Positions 46,273 to 59,306 of a DNA stretch of 64,000 nucleotides are shown in pieces (within the stretch, counting starts at the first letter, position 1; each line of letters opens with the position of its first letter). Under the pieces are notes generated by a model, which did not search any database, was not told the origin of the DNA, and was given only the letters and a program-made list of their open reading frames with translations. Both the position numbers and the translations under genes were made by a program. This stretch comes from Collybiopsis luxurians FD-317 M1. Taxonomy: Eukaryota > Basidiomycota > Agaricomycetes > Agaricales > Omphalotaceae. Location: positions 68,951 through 132,950 of the forward strand of contig KN834815.1 in assembly GCA_000827265.1 (NCBI GenBank), written 5' to 3'.

Positions 46273-46690
46273 TACAGGATAAAGTCCTACGAAAAACGGC
46301 CGGGGCGGCGAGTCAGCAAAGCGGAAGACTGAGCGCAGTGCAGGGAATTTTTCTCACGGTGGCGGTTACCAGCCGCGGCTACTGCTACACGTACCAGCTA
46401 CAGCTACACTCTACCTCAGACTATTCAGTTACCAGCTACCAGCTACCAGCTACACTCTACACTCAGACTACACAGCTACACAGCCAGTGTCAGACTACCC
46501 AGTTACCAGCCTACCAGCCACGCGACGTGTATTGTGACTCATTGACACGACGCCCGTGATCAGATTATACCCTTTGACCCGAATTCCGGTTCCTATTGCG
46601 TCAGAGTCTTTTGGGCCCGATCGTTTCCTTGGCCGCTAATCAGCGCCGTCACCTGTCCGCGGCTACTCTACAGGACAAAGTCCTATGAAA
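46273..46690. repeat. Direct repeat around a simple-sequence tract
   Basis: TACAGGAYAAAGTCCTAYGAAA occurs at 46273..46294 and 46669..46690. The core AGGACAAAGTCCT is palindromic. Between them, 46380-46520 is an imperfect TACCAGCTACA / TACAC simple-sequence tract. No gene is present between the fork-head gene and 46848. Confidence 0.7.
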
Positions 46691-46847
46691 GGCCTTCTCT
46701 GATCGACTTTATCCAAAAGGATTAAAAATTCTTTCACTTTGCGAATCCTTTGGCTCGGCCAATTTCGAAGCAGCAAATTTCTCTTTTTTAACCCGAGCTC
46801 TCTTTTTTACCCCACCCACCTCTCTCTCTCCATGTTCCCCAACTTCC

Positions 46848-49678
46848 ATGGCCAAAGGCTCCCGCACCGATGACGATGGCTTTCTTATCCCGGATACAAA
46901 CCCCTCGCACCAAAAGTAAATCAAAATCGACCGGTTCTCGTCGTGGCCGACCTACAAGAAAGAGGATTCGATTGAGCGAATCGGCATCCGAGTCTGAACC
47001 TCCACCTCGCTCCGCCGCCGAACCTCCAGAATCAGGCAGCGAGTCTGACGAATCTTTCATCCGCAACCATATCAAATGCCACAGCTTCCGCCTCCTTTAT
47101 CAGCAATCCTTCCGTTACTGGCATAGCGAGGCGTCCTTTGTCCTCAAATAACCCAACACCCTCTCGCAATTTTACCGTATTTGCTCCTCTGCCAACCTCG
47201 CGTCCCAAAAATGTCCTGCATAACGTTCATCTGCCAATCGAAGAAGCTCAGTCTCCACCCGAGACTGAATACCGTCCTCTTCGTGCCGCTGTCCATCCTA
47301 CAGTCGCACGCAACTCTACTACCCTGGTCCCTCTTCCTACATCCGCCCCCACAGATGGCATCGTCACCGTCGGCATTAAAACCAAAAACACCCTCGATCG
47401 CGGGATTTCAAGGCCCAGCTAGAAGCCGAACTCACCGATCCGCAAAAAATCAAAGACTTTCTCAGCGCTTTTGACTTTGTTCACCTAAAGCTCATGGCTC
47501 CAGGCACGACGCGCCATCTTGAACACGCCGAAAGCTGGTGGCTGCTCTACATGATCCACATCTTTGGCTCTGAAAAGGCCGCCAAGGCGATTTTGACGCG
47601 AGGCGCCCCTCCTCCACCACTTGAACAGTTCAAGCATTCCTGTGGTTCGTCGCCTGTCGAGGCGAGTCGGCCATGGGAGGTGGTAGAAAAAGTTGGACTT
47701 TCAAGCATTCAAGGTATTTCTGCAGCGAGCTCATTCAATGGCAAGTCAATTCTTTGCCTAGTCTTTTGCTTCTTCTGAATCTTCTTGCAGCGCGCCTATC
47801 TCCACTGTAAAGCCCCGCCCGCACACTATTGCAGCGAATTGCTGAGCATGAGTCTTGTCGTTTTTATATTCCTCTTTTATTCTCATGCTTTTACCAGGCT
47901 GTTGACCAATGGGGTCGAGAGCAGATCTTGAGCACCGACAAGGGGGAAAAGGATTATACGCGACAAAGACCAGTTGGATCTTTTGACCGTTTTCCTTACC
48001 CGCGATACCGGCGTATCCAGCTGGTTCATGGTTCATCAAAGCTCATCTTCTCAGTACGATTTACTCATTTCGTTCCCCCCAAGACCTTGCAATGCATGGC
48101 TTTCAGCCAGATCCCCGCTGATCACGGACTTCGGCCTGGAACGCTCTGCCCTTCCCTGGGCTACGAAAAGGCTAATCATTATATCAAGTGGGAGGTACCG
48201 CGACAAGTCTGTCCTTGTCAAGTTTTCCCTCTGACTGGTGTTTAGGATTAGGTTGTATCTGGACATACCCCCGGGCTCGGTCTCGAGATTTCCATCTTTT
48301 GGAAGTTCCTTTGGGCCAAAAATATGCATGATCACGCCTCACGCTTGTAAGTCACTCGCGCATGTCATTTGTTTTCTTTGTGTTCATCGACTCTTTCTAC
48401 AGTATCGCGACGAACAGCAAGAATCTCCCAAAGGATCATATTTATCAAGACAAGCAGCTCATGCTCGAAGTTTTGGCCACATACAGGATATTTTCGAAGA
48501 AGGATACGATCCTCTATCTTTGCGGGAGGCAGATCCCTCCACACTCAAGTTTCCCCTCCAACTCAACATGAAGTCGGACCAGAAGACACGCCCGTTGTTC
48601 GTGAACAAGCAAGGCGACGGCCCTCTCAGCTACAGCTCTCTACAAACAATCTTCAGACGTGTCCAGAAAATTTTGGGATGGCCAGGTGCATTTCTTTCTT
48701 TCAATTACCTTCCGTATCGGTCAATTTTCATAGGTTTCACTTTTCGGTGTTACCGTTATCACTGGTGCACGACGATGGTAAAAAAATTGTTAAAAGTGAG
48801 TTCTTGTTCATACGCAATGTATGTTTTTCTCATTCCGTCCAGGACGATTTCATCTACTTGGTCACATTCCCAAGTCCTTACATGGACATGACCGACTATC
48901 GCGTGGCCGACGTCATTGCTGCGCATTATGATACGGCATCAGACGAGGAGCTTCACCAGCTCTTTAGCTCGGTTGGCTGGACGGGGGAAATCGACGACGG
49001 TGATCGTGAACTCCAAGGCTTGCTGCAAGAGTACACTAGCAGGGAAGCCTTGGTGCTGAAAAAGTACGGCGTCGCGTCCCATCTGGTCACCGAGGCGGTA
49101 AAATACTCTTTTCTTTGGCTCGGGTCCTTGTCTAATGTATTCAACCAGTCTCTCGCCAATGAGATTGTGGCCAAGGCTAAAGAAGGTTGGGCCGATGTTT
49201 TAGGACGTATAGTCACAAAAATGACCGAGGTTTGTTTTGTTTCTCATCGTTTCTTCGTTTCTTCATTTTTGTTGCATGGGCGTGACAGTCGATATACTTG
49301 TTCATTATCCGTCGATTCCAGAATGTCGGTTGATTCAGTCAAAACCGATGTATCTATGAACTCCAAAGGCCGGTTGGAGGCGAACGATTCGGATGAGGCA
49401 GGTAAGCAGCGCATGATTATCTCCCCCCCCTTGTCGTATGTCGATTATGAAAAAGTCGCGAGCGAGTCATTGGAACAGAGTATGTCTTTGGTTCGCTCTT
49501 TATTCAATCCATCTCATCCTCTTACAGGTGATCCGGATGCACCTGTTGCCATCGACACGTCTTCATCGCACAAGTCGTTGCCAGAAGCTCTCGGGATCGA
49601 CGGGCTTCTCGAGAAAATCAACACTATTCAAGCTGAAAAACTGAACGAAATTCTCAACTCGGGCATGTTTGACAAATG
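46848..49678 (+). pseudogene. Decayed gene, possibly tyrosine-recombinase-like (DUF3435/Crypton type)
   Basis: The protein-like pieces in order are: a basic AT-hook-like SRRGRPTRKR with an acidic Ser-rich stretch; SRNFTVFAPLPTSRP; ELTDPQKIKDFLSAFDFVH; AESWWLLYMIHIFGSEKAAKA; FLWFVACRGESAM; then LSTDKGEKDYTRQ; LFVNKQGDGPLSYSSLQTIF; and GFTFRCYRYHWCTTM. Between pieces the frame changes without usable introns: near 46900, near 47410 (two extra bases) and near 47635 (one base missing). From about 48840 to 49678 the frame is open again, ending in KINTIQAEKLNEIL. The core-binding-like helix and the STDKG-DYTR segment resemble fungal DUF3435 proteins, which is why I suggest that family; confidence in the name is low. 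That the gene is decayed is well supported. Confidence 0.45.
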
Positions 49679-49929
49679 ACACAATAGAAAATGTCCTCTT
49701 CGTCCGCCTGGCACGACAAGATATGCTGAGCATAGTGATCACCGTGATCCTTTTCGCGTACATCCTGGGGCAGAGCCTTGTTCGAAAGACATTTTACGCA
49801 CTGGTGCTTTCTCGCAATTTCATCCTTTTGGATCTGAGCCAGGTATAGCTTGCAGGCCATGAGTCGAACATTTTCAGACTTGTTCTTGACCAGCGGAGCG
49901 AAAGGATGGTTGATATCTTCCTGCTTCAT
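49654..49929 (-). CDS. Small Cys/His-rich ORF, uncertain
   Basis: This is a 91-codon frame with its own ATG. It contains HQCVKCLSNKALPQ then HGDHYAQHILSC and CVICQTCPS, so three CxxC pairs and His residues that could bind zinc. Its 3' end overlaps the end of the preceding plus-strand locus by 25 bp. No family was recognised. The remaining interval 49930..51771 contains nothing I can support. Confidence 0.3.
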   Translation of the reverse strand: MKQEDINHPFAPLVKNKSENVRLMACKLYLAQIQKDEIARKHQCVKCLSNKALPQDVREKDHGDHYAQHILSCQADEEDIFYCVICQTCPS

Positions 49930-51771
49930 CCTCGAAAGATGACAAGAATTTTGAAGCCTACAACGACCAAATCAACTTGCATACGGACGAATAAACACGT
50001 CGATATTCAACGTTCGACCCCAGTTTCAATCCTTCTTCCATGCATTCTCCCAACCAAGCCTACTCCGATCCCAATCATCTCTATCTGTCCACAAGCTGTC
50101 CAACCATATAATCAATGTACCCACGGCGCGAACAAAAATCGAACCATCGCTCAACTCAATTGGGGTCGTTTAAACAATCAAATGCGTGTATCAGACGGTC
50201 AGGCTAGCTGTCTTTGTAATTCATGAAAAATACGTCGTTCGTGAATAAATGAGAATGGCATACTGTATGTGTCTTCTATACAGATGCAGCTGGTCACAGT
50301 TGATATTATTTCAAGTTGACCAGCCGATTTGCGGTCTAACAATGCTAAGAAAGATTCTATGTGCTTCCCTCTCTTAGGCTCGATGATTTTTTAGCATGTT
50401 TATTTCCTTGCATATAGAAGATATGGAATACTTTTTACCTCTGGAAGACGTGCTCATATCATAACTCATACTAATTCCCCTTTTGATGCCTGGAGGGGCA
50501 AAGGGAAGAGTGATTCAGGAGATTGCGGTTGTTAGATCGTTGAGATAGCAGTGATGATTGTGGCATGTGTACGAGCTTAGACTCGGAAGATATAGATTGT
50601 CGCTAAATTGTCTCACATAAATGTTCTCTCTTTGAGCTATATGCTACGAGTAGAGCAATTGAAAGAAGTTTTCCATGAGATTATATATACGTACAAAGAG
50701 CCTCACGAGATTAGCTTGACAAAAATGAGTCTGAATCGGTACCTGTAGCAGCCGCAGACCCCGTCGGCGGAGCAAACACCACGTCCAAAAGACACACGAT
50801 ACAAAATGGCTGCGAACCGATACGCAGTTACACAGATCAATCAACTTTGCTTACAGGAGCAGAGAGCGGCGCCAAGAGTCGAAGCAACCTTATGCCATAG
50901 AAAGAAAAACTGTTTGAATTAAGATTGAACTTGGTATAGTCGGGCGATTATGTCCCTCTGCAGTCTTCACAAGGAAATAGCAGAAAAGAACCCCAACTGC
51001 AGAGTAGACCATCTTTCCCATTCAAGAATGCATGTGCTACCTTAATAATTCATTGTATATAAAGAACCTCTGATGCATAGAAATCTCAAGAATCTCATAG
51101 GTCAAATTTGCCAGTAAGTCCACGATTCGCTTATCTGCTGGCAAAATTCTGAATAATTCCCAAGAATCACTATTGTGTTTAATATATTGAGGAAACTGGT
51201 TTAAACCTTTGGTCATGAATGCGTTCTGCAAGTTCATCACTTCTTATCTTTAGCATGCGGAGGATCCTAAACATGTGGATGCATTAATCGAACACAAGTT
51301 CACCCAGGTCAGCCGCAGCTCGGTAACCGGGAATCCGTTTAATAGAATAAAAGAATTAGACTTTAACGTCTCTCATGCAGCCCCGCGTTTTTCCCAAGAG
51401 TATCGGGCAAATAGTTGCATAGAATGATGAGTATCCATACATCTTCATTATGGAAGCATGTGTACTGTAGTAAACACGCGCGGCTAATGCTTGTGGTAGT
51501 TGGCGTCTGGCATAGCATAGTAGCGCAAGCCATATTACATTGGTCTTGTTTTCTCTGAGGACCGTACGGCGAGAGCGATATCACTCTGAGCAGAGCAGCT
51601 GGATTCAAGCTAGATTAGTAGTAGATCTGAGAGGAATGCATTGCGTTTCCATCAGACCAACCTTGCGAATGACGGTGTGTGCTTGGCAATGGGTTCTTGA
51701 GATGGCCGGTGATAGGCCTTTAATGTTTATATTTAAGCGCTGCGTTGGCGCAAATCCTACCTATCTGAATA
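49930..51771. other. Intergenic
   Basis: This is 1.8 kb of AT-rich DNA with short frames only. At about 50739-50775 a stretch with AGCAGCCGCAGACCCCGTCG resembles one near 60345, suggesting a dispersed repeat. The SNF2 promoter lies at the right end. Confidence 0.4.
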
Positions 51772-54700
51772 ATGTCCAGTGCTCCTTCGGTCGGATTAAA
51801 GGCTTTCGAAACTGATCAGGCTCCTCAAACAAAAGGCAGCTGGGTATGATTTACTAGTCCGTTCTATCTGATATACTTACGCTGAATTTGATTGTCCTCC
51901 TACAGCCTAGACACCTTCTGGACGAGGTACGACCCAACCCTCCATTAAGCCATAAGGCCGATAGCGGTTTTGGCAAACTAGAGAAAAGAGGTGCACAACA
52001 ATCAGGTCAAATGAGTCTCCAACATCGGCAGAAAGATCCTGTCAGTTATTATGGTTCACATTACCAAATACTTTCCATTAGCTACATTGATGTTCCTTAG
52101 AACTCGCTGTCGGTGTTGAAACGCCTCTCGCGACCTAATCCACCATTGATTCATCCGCTAAACAACAGTTTTGGAGACCTGGCTGAAGTGAACAGGTTGA
52201 GAGCAGCCAGACTGAACTTAGATCATTTGAATTCAGTGAGTCCCAATATCAGGAAAGAGATCCTGTTGTGGTTAGATTTTGCAACTCCCTCTTCAGTACA
52301 TTGACTGTTCTTTAGAGCTTGCTGTCCATTCCAAAGGGACCCAATTCAGCTTCAACCAATCGGCCAAACTGTTTGGGCAAATCACCACAAGTTGGAAAAA
52401 CAGTCGCATTTCAAGATCGCGAGGAAGGCAAAGTCAGTCACTGAGTTATCTTACAATCTAGTATTCTTTCTAGTTAAATTATACCTTCTCTCCCTAGCCG
52501 ACTCCGGGACACCTGATAGGCGGGGTGCAACATGATTCTTCAGACAAAACCAATTTCAGTCAAAGGAACTCCGAAAGTGCAAACTTTGCCAATCACTCAT
52601 CTCTACAAGAGGAGAAAGCTGCAGACTTGGTAATTCAAATGAAGTCGCTCAGCCTGAACAATGCAATCAATGAAAATGACTCTCTATGTGAGTATCTACC
52701 ATACAACATACTAATTCCTTATATCTTGTGAATTTTTAATTGATTGACATGCTTTTTATCCCAACATTACAGCATTCCCTACATACAGCTTCAACCCTGG
52801 TAATTCCACAGATAATCCCCTTGATTTATTTCAAAACTACTCGCACTGGAAATATAGTGACAAGAATCTTTCGCTGGCATACTCAACTGTCAGATTGAAG
52901 CCCCATCAAGGGTTCGCTCAAAACTGGATATCTTATCGAGAAAAGAATGGCCATGGTGGTCTGATAGCAGATGAAATGGGGTAAGTTACTTGCATTTCTG
53001 TAAACTATTACTGAAAGTTTTAAAGTTTAGGAAAGACTCTCCAAATGATTGTTCATATCATAGACTGTTTAATCAAGAGATGCAATGAAGGAAAACCTGG
53101 GAAACCCACCCTGTCAGTTTTGCTCTCCATTGCTTGGCAATCAGTTATTTTCTGAAACATACTTAGCATTGTGGCTCCTAAGTCAATACTTCTTCAGTGG
53201 AAGGATGAAATCCATCGACTGGTTCAATTTGCACCTTTCAGTTTAACCTACATTATCTATCAGGGCAATGACCGGGCAAAGAAATATGGTGATTTCTTGC
53301 ACTGTGTAGTTTCAGATCTGCAGGTGCTGATATACTATGTCTTTAGCACCATCTGTTTTGAACAAAACAGATATAGTGATTACATCATATGGGACCCTGC
53401 TTGCTGATCATGTGCAGACAAGTAAATTTCAGAGTCTGGTTGTTTGCACCTTTTTTTGACCCGAATGTTAGCAATGCCTCAATCTCGGGGCATCTTTCAG
53501 ATTAGCTGGCTTCGTATTGTTTTGGGTGTGACCATTTTATTCTGAATTAACACATTTGAAATAGCTTATGTTAACACTAATAGATGAAGCTCATGAAATC
53601 AGAAATACAGATACAAAGAAAGCCAAAGCAGTATTCGCATTACAAGCATTGTATCGGTGGTGCATGACTGGCACTCCCATGTAAGCATGAAATCTGCATC
53701 ATAGTGTGGCAATCTGACTCCTATTAAGTCAAAATACGATTCAAGATTTACACTCATTATTTCGATTCATTGGCATTGGCAACTTTTCTGAACAAGCATG
53801 GTTTCAGAAGCACATTACACTTCCCATTTCTAGGGGCACCTCCGAAGCAAAGGGAGCACAAAATCTGTTGAAGGTGCTGTTTTTGTAGCATTCTGCTATG
53901 CATTTAGTTGATATGTTGCAATAGATTACCCTAGGAGAAACTATGCTTCGACGTCTCAAAACTGACTATGTCAATGGGTATCCAATTCTAGATCTCCCAG
54001 AATTGACAGTAGAAGTTGTGGACTGTCATTTGTCATGGCCGGAGCAAAAACTCTACAATGCACTCGAAGCACGAATGCAGGAAATCTTGGTCTCCGTGCT
54101 TCGAGTAAACAATGGATGGATAGAGCATTTGGCAACTAGTACTTGGGTATTTCTCTTGCGATTACGGCAAGGTAGGCAGCTTTCCCCTTCAACATACTCT
54201 GTCAGTCTGATAGAAGTTCACAGTTTGCTTGCATCCAAATTTACTGGTGAGGCAAACAATCAGGGCTGCAGTTGAGGATACCCAGATGGAGAGTCAAGAA
54301 GTTCGGGAACAACCTGGGGCATGTCTCCTGTGTCAAAGAAGGTGCGCTCTTTGATTATCTACAGTTTTATAGTGATTATTCAGGTTCACTTTAATCTTAC
54401 TCTAGGAATCAGCCACATGATCATCACACCACATGTTCTCAATACATTGAAATGGCAAGACAACTTTGCAGAACCAAACCCTCAGCAAAGATTAAAAAAA
54501 TGATTCAAATTCTCCAAGATATAAAGTCTAGGCCTAATAACGAGAAAACAATCATTTTCTCACAGTTTACTTCTATGTTGGATATCACTCAAGATTTTTT
54601 ATCAAACTATGGGATAAGATTTACACGATGTAATGTTTTGTTCACTTTCTGGTTGTCTTTAGCTCACTCATTTCCAGTAGATGGGAGTATGAGTACAACT

Positions 54701-55175
54701 CAAAGAAAGGATGCTTTAACTGCTATCCAGAGTGATAAATTAACCACTGTAATCTTGGTGTCACTAATGGCTGGGGCAACAGGTAGGTGTAAACATAGTA
54801 TCTGCCCAAGAATTTATCCTCAGCTGGAATGTTTAGGACTCAACCTGGCAGTTTGCAACAATGTCATCATGCTAGACTTGTGGTGGAATCCAGCAGTAGA
54901 GGACCAAGCTTTTGGGCGAGCCCATCGCATGGGACAAAAGAAAAATGTAAATGTCTACAAGCTGGTTACAACTGACACAGTGGAGAGACGTATGCTTGAA
55001 GTAAGCAATTCAAAATCAACATCTACTTCATTACTTACGCCATCAAATTTGTATTATTTAGCTTCAGGAGCAGAAGAAGAAGCTTGCCTTGGAAACATTG
55101 CATCAGTCTGAGATTGAGGACTTGAAGAAGTTAACAAGAGAACAGGTTCTCCGATTATTCAATTGTCAATACTAG
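51772..55175 (+). CDS. SNF2-family DNA-dependent ATPase (Rad5/Rad16-like)
   Basis: Eighteen exons join in frame to 804 aa: 51772..51843, 51906..52040, 52101..52235, 52316..52432, 52498..52687, 52773..52980, 53026..53112, 53167..53303, 53347..53441, 53501..53525, 53584..53680, 53729..53873, 53925..54171, 54224..54341, 54406..54629, 54678..54782, 54837..55000, 55062..55175. The motifs in order are: I, ADEMGLGKTLQM; Ia, IVAPKSILLQW; Ib, TDIVITSYGTLL; II, LDEAHEIRN; III, WCMTGTPIQN; IV, KTIIFSQFTSML; V, LGLNLAVCNNVI; VI, QAFGRAHRMGQ. The family remodels chromatin or acts in DNA repair by ATP-driven translocation. A full RING finger, usual in Rad5 and Rad16, is missing; only CLLCQR and a few His/Cys remain. 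The protein is short for the group. It is isolated in a repeat-rich part, yet all motifs are intact. Confidence 0.88.
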
Positions 55176-57442
55176 AACTTTTGACAAACCTTGTAGTTAA
55201 CACTTATGAATTCAGGTCTCGACAGCTTTGGTTCACTTTCTTGCTTTTCCAAGTTGTTTGTCCATATGATGAGATGCATGATGTTAACCGATCACGCCGA
55301 AAGCAACACCTATAAGTATATCATTCGGGTGGAGCCCAATTGACCGTTTTATTTGATTTGGACCATTGGTCCTCATTGGAAGTTACACTTGGTCAGGGTA
55401 GCTAATTGAAGCTACAGACCAACCGAACAATAAGATTAACTCCGTTTGATGGTGCTTTAAGCGCGGCGTCACTCATTTTGTCGAGTGTTCCCCTTCTTAT
55501 ATTGATACTGTAAGAGGCAGTCAACGCTCGCATCTCTTTCATTTATTTATTTTGTTTGCATTTGCATTTATTTTTTGCAAGATCCCACCTCTACTACCTG
55601 AATAAGCTAGCTGTTTTTGACTTCTTGAACACTTGCCTGCGCAGAGAATACAATGAATACATATACGAGGAGCTGTTCCGGAAGGTTATGATTCCAGATA
55701 GGAAGCGAATGACCGATCGGCTAAACCTGGGCTAAACACACATGACCTGACCATAAAACACATCTGACCAGTACAATATCGACAGGCCAAACTGTCAAAA
55801 ATTACATTGATTTATAGTATATACCTACTATGTATGTGATATATTTTGAATATATTACATGTATCGGTGTTCAGAGAGCAATGGCCCTATTATTTATAAT
55901 TTGACTGCTATCACAGTGTTGCTCCCTGTACTAGCATACAGGTTCAACGGCTTCCAAGTATGGTGGTATGTAGGAGCAGAAGCCTGAGGGTGCCTCTGGA
56001 GCCACCCAGCACTTTTTCAGTTTGGCCTTTAAGTGCTCTACTGCATCTGGGGCATTCAGCAACTGAAAACAGTTGCATTGCAGTGCCCTTGCAATACAGT
56101 ATTTGGTAGCTTTCAAATCCAATGTAAAGACACATATTAGGACTCAGTGAGATTTGCCAGCTTCTTTACACAGAGACAAATTGATTATCCCAAAACACAA
56201 GGCAAAGAACAAATTGTTGCAGTGACTGTGGCTTCACCGCTGATCTGTCATAGAAAGAAGATTCACGGGTATATTCCTGTTGATCGTCGCACGAAACAAC
56301 CAGGTCCTGGAGCTGCTGAGGTGGTCAATTGATGTCATTTATACTACGTCGTGTTCGCTATAGTTTTCTAATGGCATTCAACTTCGAAGAACTTTGGTCA
56401 GATAGATGTGCAAACCGGGAGTGACAGTAGCGGGCTCTGCCGCTCGCCGGCGCTACTCGGTTATACTGCTGAAAACAGCGGCGCCGTCCATATTATTTTA
56501 CCTTGTGACGCATGCAATGTAATATGTCGATCATAAAAGAAAATTTCGGAACATCGACCATACAATGGTAAACATTAAATATTAAATATGCACACGTCTG
56601 GCCGCCTTTAGGGGTCGCATCCAACATGCGTGTCATGTCGCGGCATTTCCTCAAATTGTTGGCTGTCAAGTCATATCTGGATTCAATCTCAAAGGTTTCA
56701 AACCACGGGCTGGTAAAGCCATTCGAAAGAGCAAACAATGCTTTTGAAAGCGGGATAAGGTGTACACTGTGTGAACATTCGTCCGTTCACGGGTTTCATA
56801 CCCTATCCAACAGACAGTTACTAAATTTTCACAGCGAATCAAAGGTCATAGATACCTGAATCTCAAGCCCAACCTGGTGGCTTCCTATTGACCCCCCAAG
56901 ACTCGCAGCTTTCACGCACGCGGCCCAGCCCTCTTCATACCTATCACTGTCTCCATTCAACGTTCAGGAAGCATCAGTGGCTCATTCACCTGCCCAAATC
57001 ACAGCTCGCAGAAGCGCTTCTCAGGGTCAACAAGGTTAGCCGGAGTCTATCTTCTTCTTTGATTGCTAGGAATACCGCTCCGACCAAGATAGTCCATGGA
57101 ACGTTGAAAGTTCCGATGACACTAGATCTTATAATCTATAAATATAAGTTAGTGGCCGAGTTCTTGCTCGATTCGCAGGAATCTAATTGGCTTGGTAGCT
57201 CTCTCAAAGATCTCGCCACACTTCGCCATCCGCAATCGGCACTCACGTTTTGCACGCCCAGGGCCATCTTCAGCCTTTATCAACCGAGGGTTTTCACACC
57301 TTCCAGAAAGGAGTTCGGCGATTACCTTGGGCCACTCGCTATGTCGGAGAAAAGGGACCTCAATTGGTTGGAAGCTGTGGGGATCGCCGTTTTGTTACCA
57401 TTGTGAATAGGTCTTCCAATAACGGCAAGCTGCATCTCTTTA
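55176..57442. other. Gene-poor stretch with unclear fragments
   Basis: This is 2.3 kb of AT-rich DNA. The minus-strand piece 56122..55931 reads LKATKYCIARALQCNCFQL and could be a relic of an unidentified gene. The plus-strand frame 56888..57406 has no ATG and no domain. No feature can be assigned. Confidence 0.4.
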
Positions 57443-58680
57443 TCACCTGTGAGTGATGCTAAATGTACCGGGGCTCTCTATTCCTCTAACTCCATATCTT
57501 CCTCCAGGTAATCTTGCTGTCTCCCCCGGGTCGAGAGGGAGAGACACAATTCCTGAAGACGAAGGCGACGACCTCGATGATGAGGGGGAAGAATAACATA
57601 CTGATTTGCCGATAACATTCGCTGCCCGGTTACTAGCAGGTCCACCGACATTAATATTGACACCAGGTGTCTTTTCCTACAAGCTTTGAATGTTCGGAGA
57701 AGCGCTGTCATTATCAGCTGTACTTTCATTAGCTGGGACAGATACTGTAGACGCTCCGGAGGTTTTTCTTTGCGGCAAAATCTGGCTAATGGCAGGTGAC
57801 GACATGACAGGAATAGGTGGCGGCGGAGGGTGATTAATTTCGGTGAGTTGAGGAGACGCCGCTTGAGATGCAGGACCTGAGTTGAGCCGTTCCCGGTGGC
57901 TTCGACTCCTACTCCGAGCGCCTCGGAGTTCATAGCGGAGCGATCTTTGAAGATCAGTATCGACGCAAAAGACAGTAGCGGCATGGGAAATTGTGGCAAT
58001 GTATTAGATGATGTAGACGGAGCAGAAGGAGGCGGGGCCGAGCCGAGTGATTTGGAGGAATCGGAAGAGGGTGGGGGAGAGGCCAAGGAAGCTCGCAAGC
58101 TTATGCTATCGATATTGTCTACCGATACTCTCGCCATTCTTCTCAAGCCAGTGTGTGACTCGGACCGCGGAGAAGCACCAGTAAATAAAGATGGAAGGTG
58201 ACCAGACAATTGGCGCAACTTGGAGTCTTGAATCGCCGTGGGTCTCATTGTAGGAACATCCCACTTGCTTTCTGCGCCGTCATCCGCGGAGCGAAGATCA
58301 ACTCGGCCAGAGATTCATTTGGACTGGGTGATCTAGCTGGCGAACGGGCAAGGGTAAGCGGAGAATGAGGCCAGTCCCAGATGTGCACCTAGCTAGTCGA
58401 GGTGCGAGGAAGCAAGGATGTGCGAATCTTGTCCATTCCACTTGACTTGAGTTCCAGGATAGCTAAAGGGACATAGACCGAGGATTGGTTTACAAGGCTC
58501 GCGCATATCCCAGGTCCATACTCAACTCGGTCGACAGATTTCCAATCAATGTCGGTAATTGCGCGCGCACACCTGCCGAGGATGTTCAGTTCTGAAATTT
58601 TGGTCTTTAGAAGAGACCCCAAACATGAACTAAGCCTCAACACCGTTGCAGATACATATGTCTTTCTCAAAGCATCTATT
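57443..58680 (-). pseudogene. Decayed WD40 gene, WDR59/Mtc5-like
   Basis: Minus-strand pieces in different frames keep the order expected for the WDR59 (Mtc5/Sea3) propeller. They are LGRCARAITDIDWKSVD (about 58590), WDMREPCKPILGL (about 58490), GTQVKWNGQDSHILASSH (about 58430) and IWDWPHSPLTLARSP (about 58380). Downstream are Ser/Pro-rich parts, then PANESTADNDSASPNIQSL interrupted by TAG at 57677..57679. The frame continues to a stop at 57443. Frames shift several times without introns. WDR59 belongs to the SEACAT/GATOR2 complex in TORC1 control. The copy is partial (no N- or C-terminal end found), so an intact orthologue presumably lies elsewhere. Confidence 0.55.
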
Positions 58681-59306
58681 AATCCACGCTAGCAGAGTAG
58701 GTATACTTAAATATTTGGTGAACTTTTCCTCAATATTCGGAAATCTCACGGCAGATTCCTGTGAGCCTGACTTGCGTATTTTCGTGAGACAAAAAAGGAA
58801 TGGCCTAGATGGCGATCCTTGCTTCCAGAAAGAAATCTCCCAGGAGCGTATCCCGCTTTATTTAGAGATATTTCGCGAGACAGGGGATTTTTACGAGCTA
58901 CAGTGCGTACGGACATAGGATAAAATAGAGGTTTGGTGCGTATCATGCGGCGCAAGAAGGGTGTGATGACATGATGGATTCTGGTAATTAGTACCAGTAC
59001 ATGGCTGGTCTTGAGTCCGACCTCCTGAAAGAACCAGATACTTAGACCATTCCAGTTGCCATTTCGATTATTATTATTACTTGATTATACTGTACTCAAA
59101 GATGTTCAGCCCAGAAGAAGGTTTGCTTGGCAGCTGGCACTCACATCGGTTGGAATTCATTATATGAAAGAGTGAACCTCTTCTGCTTGAAAAGTGTTAT
59201 GCGCCTAGGTGCTCGAGAGCGAGAGAACTTCTGAAATCGATGCAAAGTCGGTGAAATCCTTCAAAAACAGTCAGTATAAGTAATAGATGCTTTTCTCTCA
59301 TCATGC

